A stretch of 47,441 nucleotides of DNA from Candidatus Cloacimonadota bacterium (GCA_020532215.1 JAJBBF010000053.1:1-47441); one strand, 5' to 3'. Positions 11,401 to 20,415 are shown, counted from the first letter of the stretch. Numbers and translations are program-made. The notes: a model not told the origin generated them from the sequence alone.

Positions 11401-14400
11401 CTCGGCGATCGTCACCTGGCCGGTAACGGTATAAACCCCGGTGTGGATCTCGCTCGGCTGCCAGTTGGCGGCGTAGGCGCGCACCCGGATGGTGATGCTC
11501 TGGCCGTTGCTCACCTGGATCGGAGTGCTGTAAACGGGCGAGCTTTGGTTCGGGTCGCTGCCGTCCAGGGTGTAGCGCAGGGTGGCGCCGGCCGGGATCG
11601 TGGTGGTGTTGATCGCCACGGACTGCGGCGAGGTATAGAGCCCCGGGCTGGGGTTGAAGACAGGCAGGGTGATGGTCACGGCGCCGGTGGTGGTATAGTT
11701 TCCGGTCTGGATCTCGCTGGGCGCCCAGTTGGGTTTGAAAGCCCTGACTTTAAGGGTCAGCGAGGTTTCCAAGGGCAGATCGATCGGGGCGCTGTACTGC
11801 GGCGATAGCTCGGTGGGATCGGTGCCGTCGATGGTATAACGCACAACCGCGTCGGCCGGCGTGGTGCCGTTTACCGTGATCTGCTGGGCCGTGGTGTAAA
11901 CTCCGGGAGCGGGTGAGAAAACCGGGGTCTGGAACGCGACCTGGCCGGTGATCAGATAGGTGGCGGAAACGGTTGCGCTGGGCAGCCAGTTGTCCCTGAA
12001 GCCTTTCACCTTAATGGTGGTGGTGCTGTTCAATCCCAGCTGGATCGGGGCCGTGTAGGCTGGCGAGAACTGGCTGGGCTCGCTGCCGTCCAGGGTGTAG
12101 CGCAGGGTCGCTTCCGTTGGCAAGAGAGGAGGATTCAGGGTTATTGACTGAGCGGTTTGGTAGGTGCCGGCGGCAGGATCGAACAGCACGTCCGGCAGAG
12201 TGACCTGGCCGGTCATCACATAGGTGGCGCTATAGAGCGGGCTGGCGATCCAGTTTTCCCGGAAAGCCCTCGCTTTCAGGGTTATGGTGGCGTTCAAAGG
12301 CAGATCTATCGGTCCGGTATAGACCTCAGAAGTGGTCTGGGGATCGCTGCCGTCGGTGGTATAGCGGATGGTCGCGTCGGCCGGGATGGGATCGTTGATG
12401 CTCACCGTCTGGGCTGTGGTATAAACTCCGGCGGCCAGGCTGAAAATGGGAGGTGTGATGATCACCTGCCCGGTAACGATATAGGTTTCGTGGGTGGTGG
12501 TGCTGGGTTGCCAGCCCGGCTTGAAGCCTTTGGCGTTGATGGTCATCGTGCTGTTCAGCGGCACCACAATGGCAGTTGTGTAGAGGGTGGAATCCTCGTC
12601 CGGCTCGCTGCTGTCGGTGGTGTAGCGGATCGTGGCTCCGGGCGTGGAGGTGGTAAGCACCACAGGCGTGGCCTGGGTGTAGATTCCGCCCACCGGAGAG
12701 AAACTTACATCGGCCACGGTTCCGGTCACCGTATAGCTTGCGGAGACCACCGGGCTCGGGTTCCAGCCATCCCGGTAAGCCATGGCCTGGATGAACAGGT
12801 TGCTGTCGGACGGGATGTTAATCGGAGCCATGTACAGCGTTCCGTTAGTGGGTGATGGCACCGTTCCGTCTGTGGTATAGTGGATCAGGGCGTTCTCGGT
12901 GGTTGTGGATATCTCCACCTGGATCGGTTGATAGTAGGTTCCCGAAGGATATGAGAACATCGGCGCGGCGACCTCCGGCACGATGATGTCGATCAGGTAG
13001 CTGGCGTTGGAGATCAGCGAGGTGTTCATACCGGTTTTATAGGCGATTGCCTTGATCGTGGTGGTCTCGGAGATGTTCACCGGGCCGCTGTAGATCGTTC
13101 CCACCGTTTCGGAAGGTTCGGTGCCGTCAATGGTGTAGCGGATGGTGGCCTCGGGGGTTTGGGTGCTGATGGTCACCTGGATCGCTTCGTTGTAGATACC
13201 GGCCGGGGGATCGAAGACAGGGGTCTGGACCGTCTCAATCGGGATCACGATCACATACTGCACCGTGGCGATCAGGGAGGGATCATAGCCGTCCTTGAAC
13301 CCGCGCGCTTTGATGGTTACATTGCTATCCACCACAAAACCGCCCGCATAAACTGTGCCGTTCTCCAGAGAGGGTTCGCTGCCGTCTGTGGTGAAAACCA
13401 GTGTGGCATCAGGAGTGGTGGTGCTCATGGTAACGGTTTGCGCGGCATTATAGACTCCGCTGGGCGGCAGGATCACCGGCGTGGCCACATCCGGAAGCGG
13501 GATGTTGATATCGAAGTCCGCGCTGGCTATCGCCGAGGGATACCAGTTTTCCTTGGACGCGATGGCCTTCAGCAGCAGATCCTGATCCACCAGGACGGGA
13601 TCCAGGGGATCAAAGGCCGGGCTGGTGCCGGGGATGGGATCGCTGCCATCCAGGGTATAGCTGATCAGGGCTCCGGGTGTAACAGTGCTCAGATTCACAT
13701 ATTGGTTTTCCGTAAAGGTGCCGCCATTGGGAACGATGCTCACCGGGCTCACGTAGAAGTTGTACACAGCGGCGCTGATGTTCGAGGGTTCCCAGTTGGC
13801 GCGGTAAGCCCTGGCTTTGAGGGTGGTGTTCTGATTTATCTGGACAGGCGTGGAATAGATGGTCCCGTTCAGTTCGCTGGGGTCGCTGCCGTCCGTGGTG
13901 TAATAGATTGTGGAACCGGCCGGCAAGGTGGTGATGGCAACGCTGAAGGGGCTCAGGTAATCCCCGCCGGGGACGGAAAAGAGCGGATCGGAGACCGGCC
14001 CGTTGATCACATAGCTTTGGGATATTACGTTGGAGCTGATCCAATTGCCGCGGTAGGCGATGGCCTTCACCGTTGCCGTGGTAGTCAATTGGAAGGGAGC
14101 CAGATACAGGTCTCCGTATTGCGGTGTGGGCTGGCTTCCGTCCAGGGTGTAGCGGATGCTGGCGCCGGCTGTGCCAACGCTCATCGTGATGGTCTGGGCG
14201 GAGGCGTAGCTTCCGCCGGCTGGACTGATGGCGGGATTGCTGACCACGAAGAAGTATTCCGCGGTGGCAACCGCCGAATCCAGCCAATTGTCCAGATAGG
14301 CGTAGGCTTTCACGGTCGTGTTGCCTTCCAGCGCGAATGGCGCGGTATAGGTGATGCCGTTATCCAGCGAGGGCTCGCTGCCGTCCAGGGTATAGCGGAT

Positions 14401-17400
14401 GGTGGCGGCAGCCGGGATCACGCTGATGCTGATTGTCTGAAGCGTGTTGTAATATCCGGCCGTGGGACTGATGATGGGAAGCGCCACTGGTCCGTTGATC
14501 ACATAGGAAGCAGTGGATACGGAGGAGTCGTTCCAGCCGTCCAGCCAGGCAAAGGCCTTGACAATGGTATTGGCCGAGATCTCGATCGGGCTGTTGTAAA
14601 CGCTACCGTTATCCTGGGTGGGGGTGCTGCCGTCCAGCGTGTAAACGATGGTGGCCGCGGCAGGGGTGGCGGAAAGCGCGACCATCTGCGCTTCAGCGTA
14701 TTGCCCGGAAGGCGGGTCGAAAACTGGGGCGCTCACGGTTCCGGTGATATAATACTGCGCGTCGGTGACCCCACTGGCGTTCCAGCCTGTTTTATAGGCT
14801 TTGGCGCGCAGCAGCGTATCCGCGGCAATGTTCACCGGAGTGCCGGCCACATAAATGGTTCCGTTGGTCTGGCTGGGTTCGGAGCTGTCGCTGGTATAAT
14901 AGATGGTGGCATCGGGCGGATTCACCGAGATGTAAACATCCACCGGGGAGGTATAGGTTCCGGGTCCCGGGGTGAAAACGGGGTTGGCGATGTTGCCGAT
15001 GATGGTATAGATGGCGCCGTGGATCTCCGAGGGGCGCCAGTCCGTGCGGTAGGCTCTGGCCTTGAGGGTGGCGCTGCTGTTGATCAGGATCGGTCCGTCG
15101 TAGGTGGATCCGTATTCCAGGCTGGGATCCTGGCCGTCCAGGGTGTATCTGATCACCGCGTCCGCGGTGGCGGAGCTGATGCTGACCGTCACGGATACAT
15201 CGTGCGTGCCGCCGTCGGGGTCAAATGCGGGCAGGCCAACCGTTCCGGTAACCTGATAACTGCGCTCGGCCACGTCGCTGTTGATCCAGCCGGCCTGAAC
15301 GGCGATGGCTTTGATGGTATAGCTGGTTTCCAAACCGATGGGGATCCCGGCCACAGGGTCGTAAAGGGTGGAGGCTTCCGTGGGTTCAGAGCCATCCGTG
15401 GTATAATGGATGGAAGCTTCAGGGGCGCTGGTCAGGCTGAGCCGCACCACGATCGGGTCAAAGTAGAGCCCTGCCGCAAGGTCAAATTCTGGCGCGGGCA
15501 GGATGCCGATGCTGTAGATCCCTTCGGTGATGGAACTGGGATCCCAGTTTTCCTTGAAAGCGCGGGCTTTCACCTGATGCAGGCCGTTGGCCAGGGAAAC
15601 CGGGCCCTCGTAAAGGAATGACGCGCGCGTGAGCGGAGAAGGTTCGCTGCCGTCCAGGCTGTAATAGATCGCCGCGTTAGCGGTGCCGGTGCTCATCGCC
15701 AGCTGGATCGGGGCGGAAAAACTGCCGGGCAGGGGGTCGAAAACCGGGGCTTCGACCGTGCCGGTGATCGTGAACAGGCCCTCGTGGATGTCGCTGGGAT
15801 AGAGGCCGGGATACTGGGCCAGGGCTTTGACCGTGGTGGTCTCGCTGACCGGGATGGGCGAGGTGTAAAGCAAGCCTGTGGCGGCGTCCGGGTCGCTGCC
15901 GTCCAGGGTGTAATAGATCGAGGCTCCGGCGGGAAGGGTGGAAGCGCTGATGCTCACCGAGACCGGCGTGGTGCTGTATCCGGGCGCGGGGTCGAAAACC
16001 GTGCCGTTGGCATAGGGCAGAAAAACCGTTTTGGTGCGGACATCGTAGTAGTAGCTGAAGGTTTCGCTGGCCTGCCAGTCGCTGAGGTAGGCCTTGAAAG
16101 TGATCCAGGTGGGGTTGGTAAGCTGGATCTGCTGTCCGCTGTTGTAGACCTGCGCGTTGGGGTTGTCCGGGCCGGGCAGGCTGTTATCCAAAGTGTAGTA
16201 AACTGTGGCGCTGGCAGGAGCTACCATCAGTCCTGTGATTTCCACAGCCAGAGACTCGCCCTGGTCGATGAGGTAAAACTCACCATCCGGAAGCGGCGGC
16301 GGGGTCATGCTGTGGGAAACTATCTGCACGGTTCCCGTAACCTGGTAGGTTTGGGATACGATCGCGCTGTCCAGCCAGCCTTCCCGCGCGGCCAGGGCTT
16401 TGATCATCAGCGTGGTTTCCGCCGCAACCGTGATCGGCAGAACGTATTCCTCGGTTCCGGGGGAGCCGGGAACCGGATCGCCGCCGTCCAGCGTGTAATA
16501 GATCGTGGCCGCCGGGTCGGAAGAGTTGAGGGTAACCTCAAGCGGCGCGTAATACAAGCCTCCCAGAGGGTTGAAAACAGGATCGGCAACCGTTCCAGTG
16601 ATCCGGTAGGACTGGCTGGTGACCTGCGAGGGCGGGAAATCCGGATAGGTGAAGAAAGCCTGGATGGTCACGTTGTTTTCCACATCCCCAAGCGCGTCCA
16701 CAGCGATCGGGGCTGAATACACCGGCGAAGTTTCCGTGGGCGGGGTACCGTCCGTGGTATAGTGGATCACAGCTCCTTCAAAACCGGCCGGGGGAGCCAG
16801 CGTGACGCTGATCCCGCTGGTGTAGGTGCCGCCCGCGGGATCGAACAACGGTCCGGAGGGGCTTACATTAACCGTCCAGATGATGCTGTCCGTAGCCTCA
16901 GCATCCGAGACTTCGCAGCTTAGGGTCTGGGTGCCGGGAATGCTGAACTGCAGCTCCAGGCTGGCGGTGGTGGAAACCACCTCGGAGAAGGGAACCCCGT
17001 CCTGGCTGCCGCTGTGCGTCCAGGTGTAGCTAAGATCGTCGTTTTCCACGTCTTCGGCGGTGACCGCGAAACTTAGCGTGTCCCCCTGGTCGATGTTCTG
17101 CGTTAGCTCTTCCGGCTGCCAGTCCACTATCTCCGGGGGATCGTTGATGTTCAATACATTGATATAAATGGTCTGAGAGCTATAGGCGTTGGACAGCCTG
17201 TCCACAGCCGTCAGTTCGTAGCTGGCGATGCCGTTGTAATCCTGCTGGGGCGCGAAAGTCACCAGGGAACCGGTTCCGGCAGGTTCCTGGCTCACGTCGA
17301 TGGGGTATTCGGCAAAAAGCACGTTGAGGTCGAAGTTCGTGGGGTCGGCCGAGTCGATGCAGCTGATGTAGTCCTGAAAATCTATCTGCAGGGCTGTTTC

Positions 17401-17937
17401 TTCGTTGGTGAAGAAATTGTTGCCATCCGGCAAACCGCTCCAGACAGGCGGATCGGGTACCGGGGTCACATTCAGGCGGATATTGCCGATCACAAAATCA
17501 CCGCTGATCGGTTCAGTGGCTACCAGAAAGAGGATCTCCCCTCCATTCCAGTTCGCGTTGATGGGCTCAAACTGCAATTTCAGGGGGTTGCCCGGATCCG
17601 GTTGGGTTACGGTGAAATGAACCGGATCAAAGTAAAAAGACAGGGTCAAGGCCACATTTTCCGGATTATCTATGTGCCGGGTGAAATCCTTGATCCAGGC
17701 CGTGTCTTCCAGAAACAGCCCGGTTTCGGGATCGGCAATATCTGTCGAGTCCGGAAGGTTGTAAGGCGAAGCTACGAAGTTAAAGGAAAAATCCCTCGTC
17801 TGGGCGTTGCTGGTGGCGATCAGTTCCAGGATCTCCGCGGGGATCTCCGCATCGGAACCGGTGGCCAAAACTCCGGATTGCGCGAAGAGAGCGCAAGCGC
17901 TCAGCATCACGATCACAACAAGAAAAAATCTATTCAT
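8461..17937 (-). CDS. Giant secreted repeat protein, 30 chitobiase-C-like domains, T9SS sorting domain
   Basis: 3158 residues. Order: signal peptide (1-19, ending ALFAQ); N-terminal beta domains including a cadherin-like block (FAPQQDYNGIASYELTAVDR, about 220-270); then 30 copies of a repeat of about 87 residues (about 355-2955). Each repeat has the core (T)I(R/Y)YT(L/T)DGS(D/E)P and an A(Y/F)...W.(P/D)S segment, characteristic of the CHB_HEX_C_1 domain at the C-terminus of chitobiases. A fibronectin-III-like domain follows (about 2965-3060). A C-terminal FlgD-like type IX sorting domain (YAWPNPATDQ... ending VIKIAVK) closes the protein. No catalytic domain is visible. It is most likely a long cell-surface stalk or adhesin. 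AAGGAGA precedes the ATG. It leads an operon with a PorV/PorQ barrel (10-nt gap) and a PorE-like protein. Repeats 17-29 are more uniform than the first ones and share TGQV-type linkers. Confidence 0.9.
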   Translation of the reverse strand: MNRFFLVVIVMLSACALFAQSGVLATGSDAEIPAEILELIATSNAQTRDFSFNFVASPYNLPDSTDIADPETGLFLEDTAWIKDFTRHIDNPENVALTLSFYFDPVHFTVTQPDPGNPLKLQFEPINANWNGGEILFLVATEPISGDFVIGNIRLNVTPVPDPPVWSGLPDGNNFFTNEETALQIDFQDYISCIDSADPTNFDLNVLFAEYPIDVSQEPAGTGSLVTFAPQQDYNGIASYELTAVDRLSNAYSSQTIYINVLNINDPPEIVDWQPEELTQNIDQGDTLSFAVTAEDVENDDLSYTWTHSGSQDGVPFSEVVSTTASLELQFSIPGTQTLSCEVSDAEATDSIIWTVNVSPSGPLFDPAGGTYTSGISVTLAPPAGFEGAVIHYTTDGTPPTETSPVYSAPIAVDALGDVENNVTIQAFFTYPDFPPSQVTSQSYRITGTVADPVFNPLGGLYYAPLEVTLNSSDPAATIYYTLDGGDPVPGSPGTEEYVLPITVAAETTLMIKALAAREGWLDSAIVSQTYQVTGTVQIVSHSMTPPPLPDGEFYLIDQGESLAVEITGLMVAPASATVYYTLDNSLPGPDNPNAQVYNSGQQIQLTNPTWITFKAYLSDWQASETFSYYYDVRTKTVFLPYANGTVFDPAPGYSTTPVSVSISASTLPAGASIYYTLDGSDPDAATGLLYTSPIPVSETTTVKALAQYPGLYPSDIHEGLFTITGTVEAPVFDPLPGSFSAPIQLAMSTGTANAAIYYSLDGSEPSPLTRASFLYEGPVSLANGLHQVKARAFKENWDPSSITEGIYSIGILPAPEFDLAAGLYFDPIVVRLSLTSAPEASIHYTTDGSEPTEASTLYDPVAGIPIGLETSYTIKAIAVQAGWINSDVAERSYQVTGTVGLPAFDPDGGTHDVSVTVSISSATADAVIRYTLDGQDPSLEYGSTYDGPILINSSATLKARAYRTDWRPSEIHGAIYTIIGNIANPVFTPGPGTYTSPVDVYISVNPPDATIYYTSDSSEPSQTNGTIYVAGTPVNIAADTLLRAKAYKTGWNASGVTDAQYYITGTVSAPVFDPPSGQYAEAQMVALSATPAAATIVYTLDGSTPTQDNGSVYNSPIEISANTIVKAFAWLDGWNDSSVSTASYVINGPVALPIISPTAGYYNTLQTISISVIPAAATIRYTLDGSEPSLDNGITYTAPFALEGNTTVKAYAYLDNWLDSAVATAEYFFVVSNPAISPAGGSYASAQTITMSVGTAGASIRYTLDGSQPTPQYGDLYLAPFQLTTTATVKAIAYRGNWISSNVISQSYVINGPVSDPLFSVPGGDYLSPFSVAITTLPAGSTIYYTTDGSDPSELNGTIYSTPVQINQNTTLKARAYRANWEPSNISAAVYNFYVSPVSIVPNGGTFTENQYVNLSTVTPGALISYTLDGSDPIPGTSPAFDPLDPVLVDQDLLLKAIASKENWYPSAIASADFDINIPLPDVATPVILPPSGVYNAAQTVTMSTTTPDATLVFTTDGSEPSLENGTVYAGGFVVDSNVTIKARGFKDGYDPSLIATVQYVIVIPIETVQTPVFDPPAGIYNEAIQVTISTQTPEATIRYTIDGTEPSETVGTIYSGPVNISETTTIKAIAYKTGMNTSLISNASYLIDIIVPEVAAPMFSYPSGTYYQPIQVEISTTTENALIHYTTDGTVPSPTNGTLYMAPINIPSDSNLFIQAMAYRDGWNPSPVVSASYTVTGTVADVSFSPVGGIYTQATPVVLTTSTPGATIRYTTDSSEPDEDSTLYTTAIVVPLNSTMTINAKGFKPGWQPSTTTHETYIVTGQVIITPPIFSLAAGVYTTAQTVSINDPIPADATIRYTTDGSDPQTTSEVYTGPIDLPLNATITLKARAFRENWIASPLYSATYVMTGQVTLPDVLFDPAAGTYQTAQSITLNPPLLPTEATLRYTLDGSEPSQFSPAYTAPIQLGLNSTTTIKVKGFRDNWLPSATVSATYLITGQVAFQTPVFSPAPGVYTTAQQITVNGTTPADAVVRYTIDGTDPTELSPQYSAPIDLPLETSLTLKVRAFKPNWAPSEIQTGNYTTTGAVTITLPVFNPSPGLYTSPQSVAINTTTIPAGATLRYTLDGSDPNQSSPVYSTPIQVSNGQSITIRVRAYAANWQPSEIHTGVYTVTGQVTIAEPVFTPPAGTYQTAQVVTLNTLTTPAGATLRYTLDGSEPTATSPVYSTAIQLALGSLTTIKVKAYLTNWLPSQTYSATYNITGALSIVEPVFTPASGTYQTAQSVVINTSTSPAGGTVRYTTDGSDPTATSPIYSTPVIIPLNTTLTVKAVAFLAGWTPSQVYSATYTVTGQVQLPAQVFSPPAGTYQTAQSITLNTSTTPAGATLRYTLDGSVPTENSPAYTAPINLPLNSSTTISVKAFKANWTPSATVTATYVITGQIVFQTPVFTPPEGIYQTSQIISVSETIPADATIRYTTDGSEPTAASSVYTTPISLPLNSNTTIKVKAFKTDWTASATHTATYTITGQASIAAPVFDPAPGTYPGAQSISINASTVPAGSQIRYTLDGSEPLADSPLYTSPIPMQLNNSYELRARAFATNWTPSPVYVGYYTITGTVTIPAPVFTPAAGTYTTDIAVVLNTQTAPAGATLHYSLDGNEPNESYPAYTQPIQLFAPADVTVKVKAYRTGWTPSQTYTAEYVLTGQMQLLPPYLSPAPGVYTEPISVSSVGGTDPTGGTIRYTTDGSTPTEASPVFAAPVSIGLNSIDFTITIRAFKDGWIPSQPWAGVYSVTGQVQLEEDLFSPTPGTYQSAQNVTLAVPVLPANATVRYTTDGSEPTVYSAAYTAPITLPQNATTTVKAKGFAEGWIPSETQAAVYTITGTVSPPVFSPPGGTFGAPVFVVISSPTEGAEIRYTIDGTDPTPESGLYSEPIVVPNFAQDMVISARAYKPDWTPSPVASATYTIFSAPVDVRGFTYAGYIRVLWNLPGAAKGLDGFNVYRRKLADAEYAQINTSLVNTQVDGNYYYDDYSIEMDVSYEYYVTAVYDGAESPASASTVEYYQSGDLDISDASYAWPNPATDQTEFVVILNRNNNVTLTVTIYDFAGKKVQTIPSETQNSNQIRIPWDLKNTAGAKVGRGTYFARVVANDGVNRSERVIKIAVK
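9040..16880 (-). repeat. Coding tandem repeat array (30 units of about 260 bp)
   Basis: I counted 30 occurrences of the YT-x-DG core in the translation, the first near nt 16755 and the last near 9200, a mean period of about 260 bp. Short DNA stretches such as ccgtccagggtgtagcg recur almost unchanged, especially between about 10,200 and 12,100. Confidence 0.9.
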
Positions 17938-18473
17938 GCTCTATCTCCTTCCAAGACTGCGCGTTGCAGCGAATAAAGATCTATTCGCCCCATCCCTCCA
18001 GGCGCAAGGGCCGGGACCGGCAGGGCTGAAAAACATACTGTTCAAAAGCTTACTATTACTCATAATGTCAAGTTATCGCCCCTTTTGATGCTGTCAATGA
18101 ATATTTTGCCCTCCGCGCCGCCTGTTGTAGAAATAATTCCAGCCTTTCCGGGCCCGTTGGGCGGCCTCAACCGAGTCCGTGATCCGAAAACAAGCCCCAA
18201 TCCCTCATTGCAACAGCCTTTATCCGGTTTCAGCAGGCTTTCTAATCCAAGCCCACGGCCCTCAAGCCCTATCCCGGAAATCCGCAGATTTCTGATCTGC
18301 CTGAAGCCGTTTTTTTAAGATTTCCCCCGTTGGCTCTTGGGATCATTACGGGATCAATACGGGATCAATACGGATTTCATCCGTATTGATCCCGTATTGA
18401 TCCCGTAATGATACTGGGAGGGAGCTGTGACGATTTTGATTGACATGCCGGCCCTTTTGGTTCTGTTGGCGTG
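17938..18473. other. Intergenic gap between divergent genes
   Basis: This gap separates the giant repeat gene (minus) from the RNA methyltransferase (plus) and should hold divergent promoters. Two TTGACA-like hexamers on the minus strand (around 18064-18100) could serve the giant gene, but neither has a convincing -10. The only strong structure is the palindrome at 18342-18412. No gene seen. Confidence 0.5.
18342..18412. repeat. Perfect inverted repeat, 34-bp arms with 3-nt spacer
   Basis: The left arm (18342-18375) and right arm (18379-18412) are exact reverse complements separated by ttc. Each arm contains an 11-bp tandem period (cgggatcaata repeated). It lies 61 nt upstream of the methyltransferase start. 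There is no T-run, so it is not an ordinary terminator. Confidence 0.95.
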
Positions 18474-19622
18474 ATGAAAACATTTGAATACCAAGACAAG
18501 GGTGGCTACTTTGCCATCGTCGCCGGCAGTTTGGAGCGCCACGCGGCGGCGGAATTGGGCGAAATTGGGGCCACGGTGCGCCGGGAAGTTCCGCGGGGCG
18601 TGTATTTCAGCTGCGACCAGGAAACCCTCTACCGCGTGCTCTACAGCTCCAGGCTCATCCAGAGGGTGCTGGCGCCGCTGGCAACTTTCGCCTGCCCGGA
18701 TGAACAGGCTTTGTACAGCCAGGCCCGGGCTTTGATAGATTGGACCTCGCTGTTCCCGGTGGACACCAGTTTCGGGATCAGGGCCAACGTAAGCTCAGAC
18801 AGGATCAGGCATTCGCTTTACGCGGGACAGCGGCTCAAAGACGCCATCTGCGACAGCTTTCGCGCTAAAACCGGGCGGCGTCCGGATTTCAGCACCAAGC
18901 AAGCGCCGGTGAATTTCAATCTGCGCGTCCAATCCGGACGGGCAACGATCTCTTTGGACCTGACAGGCGTGAGCATGCACAAACGCGGCTACCGCAAAAG
19001 CGCGGGAGCGGCGCCGTTGCAGGAAACCCTGGCCGCGGCGCTGATCCGGCTTTCCGGCTGGGACGGCGGCAGGAAGCTGCTGGATCCGATGTGCGGCAGC
19101 GGAACCATCCTGGCCGAGGCTTTGATGCATTACTGCAGGATCCCGGCCGGCTATCTGAGGCCGGACAGCGGCCTCCAATTCCTGCCGGACCACAAACCGG
19201 AGCTGCTCGCGCGGGTGAAAGCGGCGGCGGATGCCGCTATCCGAGCCTTGCCGGAAGGTTTGATCGAAGGTTCGGACCTAAGCGCGGTTAACGTTCAAAC
19301 CACCCGGGATAACCTTTCGCTGCTGCCCGGCGGAGAAGAGGTGAAGCTCGAAACATCCAGGTTTCAAGAACTGGGGCTGGAAAGAGGGCGCTGCGTGGTA
19401 ACCAACCCGCCCTACGGAGTGAGGCTGGAAAACAGCCGCGGGGCGGAGCTGCTCTACAATGAACTGGGGGATTTTTTGAAGCAAAAATGCCCGGACAGCG
19501 AATCCTACATCCTCTGCGGCGATAAAAACCTGGTGCCGCAACTGCGGCTAAGGGCCCACTGGAAAAAGAACCTGAAGAACGCGGACCTGGATGTGGTGCT
19601 GGCCAAGATAGTGGTCCGCTAA
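18474..19622 (+). CDS. THUMP-domain class I RNA N2-guanine-type methyltransferase (RlmL/YpsC-like)
   Basis: 382 residues from ATG 18474; the track starts one codon earlier at a GTG. The N-terminal part (about 1-165) fits a ferredoxin-like plus THUMP RNA-binding region. The catalytic half has the SAM motif LLDPMCGSGTILAEAL and the NPPYG motif (VTNPPYGVRL), which place it in the RlmL N-domain/Trm14/YpsC group that methylates 23S rRNA or tRNA guanine N2. It is one of two plus-strand genes here and is convergent with the MBL gene (stops 4 nt apart). No Shine-Dalgarno is obvious before either start, and the long palindrome lies just upstream. The exact substrate cannot be read from sequence. Confidence 0.85.
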   Translation: MKTFEYQDKGGYFAIVAGSLERHAAAELGEIGATVRREVPRGVYFSCDQETLYRVLYSSRLIQRVLAPLATFACPDEQALYSQARALIDWTSLFPVDTSFGIRANVSSDRIRHSLYAGQRLKDAICDSFRAKTGRRPDFSTKQAPVNFNLRVQSGRATISLDLTGVSMHKRGYRKSAGAAPLQETLAAALIRLSGWDGGRKLLDPMCGSGTILAEALMHYCRIPAGYLRPDSGLQFLPDHKPELLARVKAAADAAIRALPEGLIEGSDLSAVNVQTTRDNLSLLPGGEEVKLETSRFQELGLERGRCVVTNPPYGVRLENSRGAELLYNELGDFLKQKCPDSESYILCGDKNLVPQLRLRAHWKKNLKNADLDVVLAKIVVR

Positions 19623-19626
19623 GCGC

Positions 19627-20412
19627 TCAGATATTCAGCAGGGGGGTGTGCCGATACTGGTCCGCGACCAGCAGCTGGATGTCGCTGCGGATGGTCTGCA
19701 GGTAATCCCGCATGGTTTTGAGGGCGAGGCCGGGATCGTTGTTGATCTCGCTCAGGTGGGCCAGAACGAGGTTTTGGAGGCCATGGTGCATCACCTGGCT
19801 CACCACCCCCACGGCCTGAAGGTTGGAAAGATGGCCGTTGATGCTTTTGATGCGCTGTTTCAGCACCCAATCGTAGGGCCCCTCCATCAGCATGCGTTCG
19901 TCGTGGTTGCTCTCCAGGATCAGGGTGGTGCAGTGTTTCAGCTTGTTCACGGCCAGCGCGGTGGGAAAGCCCAGATCGGTGGCGACCCCCAGCTTGCGTT
20001 CCTCGTCGCCCTGGCGCATGAAAGTGAAGTTGCAGCTGTCCGCCGCGTCGTGGGAAGAGGAAAAGGGGTGGATCACCAGATCGTTTATCCGGAAAGTGCT
20101 CCCGGTCTCGAAATGGGTGATCCCCGCCGGCAGTTTGCCCAGGCGGTGGGCGCACTGGGCCAAAGTGCCGGCGTTGATGAAAAGGGGAATCTTAAGTTTC
20201 CGGGCCAGCGCACCCACTCCGCGGGTGTGGTCCGAATGCTCGTGGCTTACTATCACGGCCCGCAGGTCGCCGGGCCAGAGGCCCAGATCTTCGAGGGCGG
20301 CGAAAATCGTTCTGGCCGCCACGCCGGAATCCAGCAGCACAGCCGCCTCGCCGGTGCGCACCAGCACGGCGTTGCCCTTGGATCCGCTCACCAGCACCGA
20401 GGTTTGGAACAT
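19627..20412 (-). CDS. MBL-fold metallo-hydrolase, YycJ/WalJ-like
   Basis: 261 residues. Begins MFQTSVLVSGSKGNAVLVRTG, the SGSxGN start typical of the YycJ/WalJ family of metallo-beta-lactamase-fold hydrolases. The metal-binding motif is SHEHSDH near residues 57-63, with later ligands in SSSHDAADS, ATDLG and SNHDERML. WalJ-type proteins have been described as 5'-3' exonucleases or cyclic phosphodiesterases; the substrate here is unknown. The gene starts 3 nt after yhaM and is the last gene of the rimP-to-MBL operon. Confidence 0.85.
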   Translation of the reverse strand: MFQTSVLVSGSKGNAVLVRTGEAAVLLDSGVAARTIFAALEDLGLWPGDLRAVIVSHEHSDHTRGVGALARKLKIPLFINAGTLAQCAHRLGKLPAGITHFETGSTFRINDLVIHPFSSSHDAADSCNFTFMRQGDEERKLGVATDLGFPTALAVNKLKHCTTLILESNHDERMLMEGPYDWVLKQRIKSINGHLSNLQAVGVVSQVMHHGLQNLVLAHLSEINNDPGLALKTMRDYLQTIRSDIQLLVADQYRHTPLLNI

Positions 20413-20415
20413 CGA

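Noticed and set aside
13159-15621. 820-codon plus-strand ORF and other long plus-strand ORFs (9511-12855, 15784-16716)
   Set aside because: They lie antisense to the giant repeat gene and are by-products of its periodic GC-rich codons; no ribosome sites or domains.
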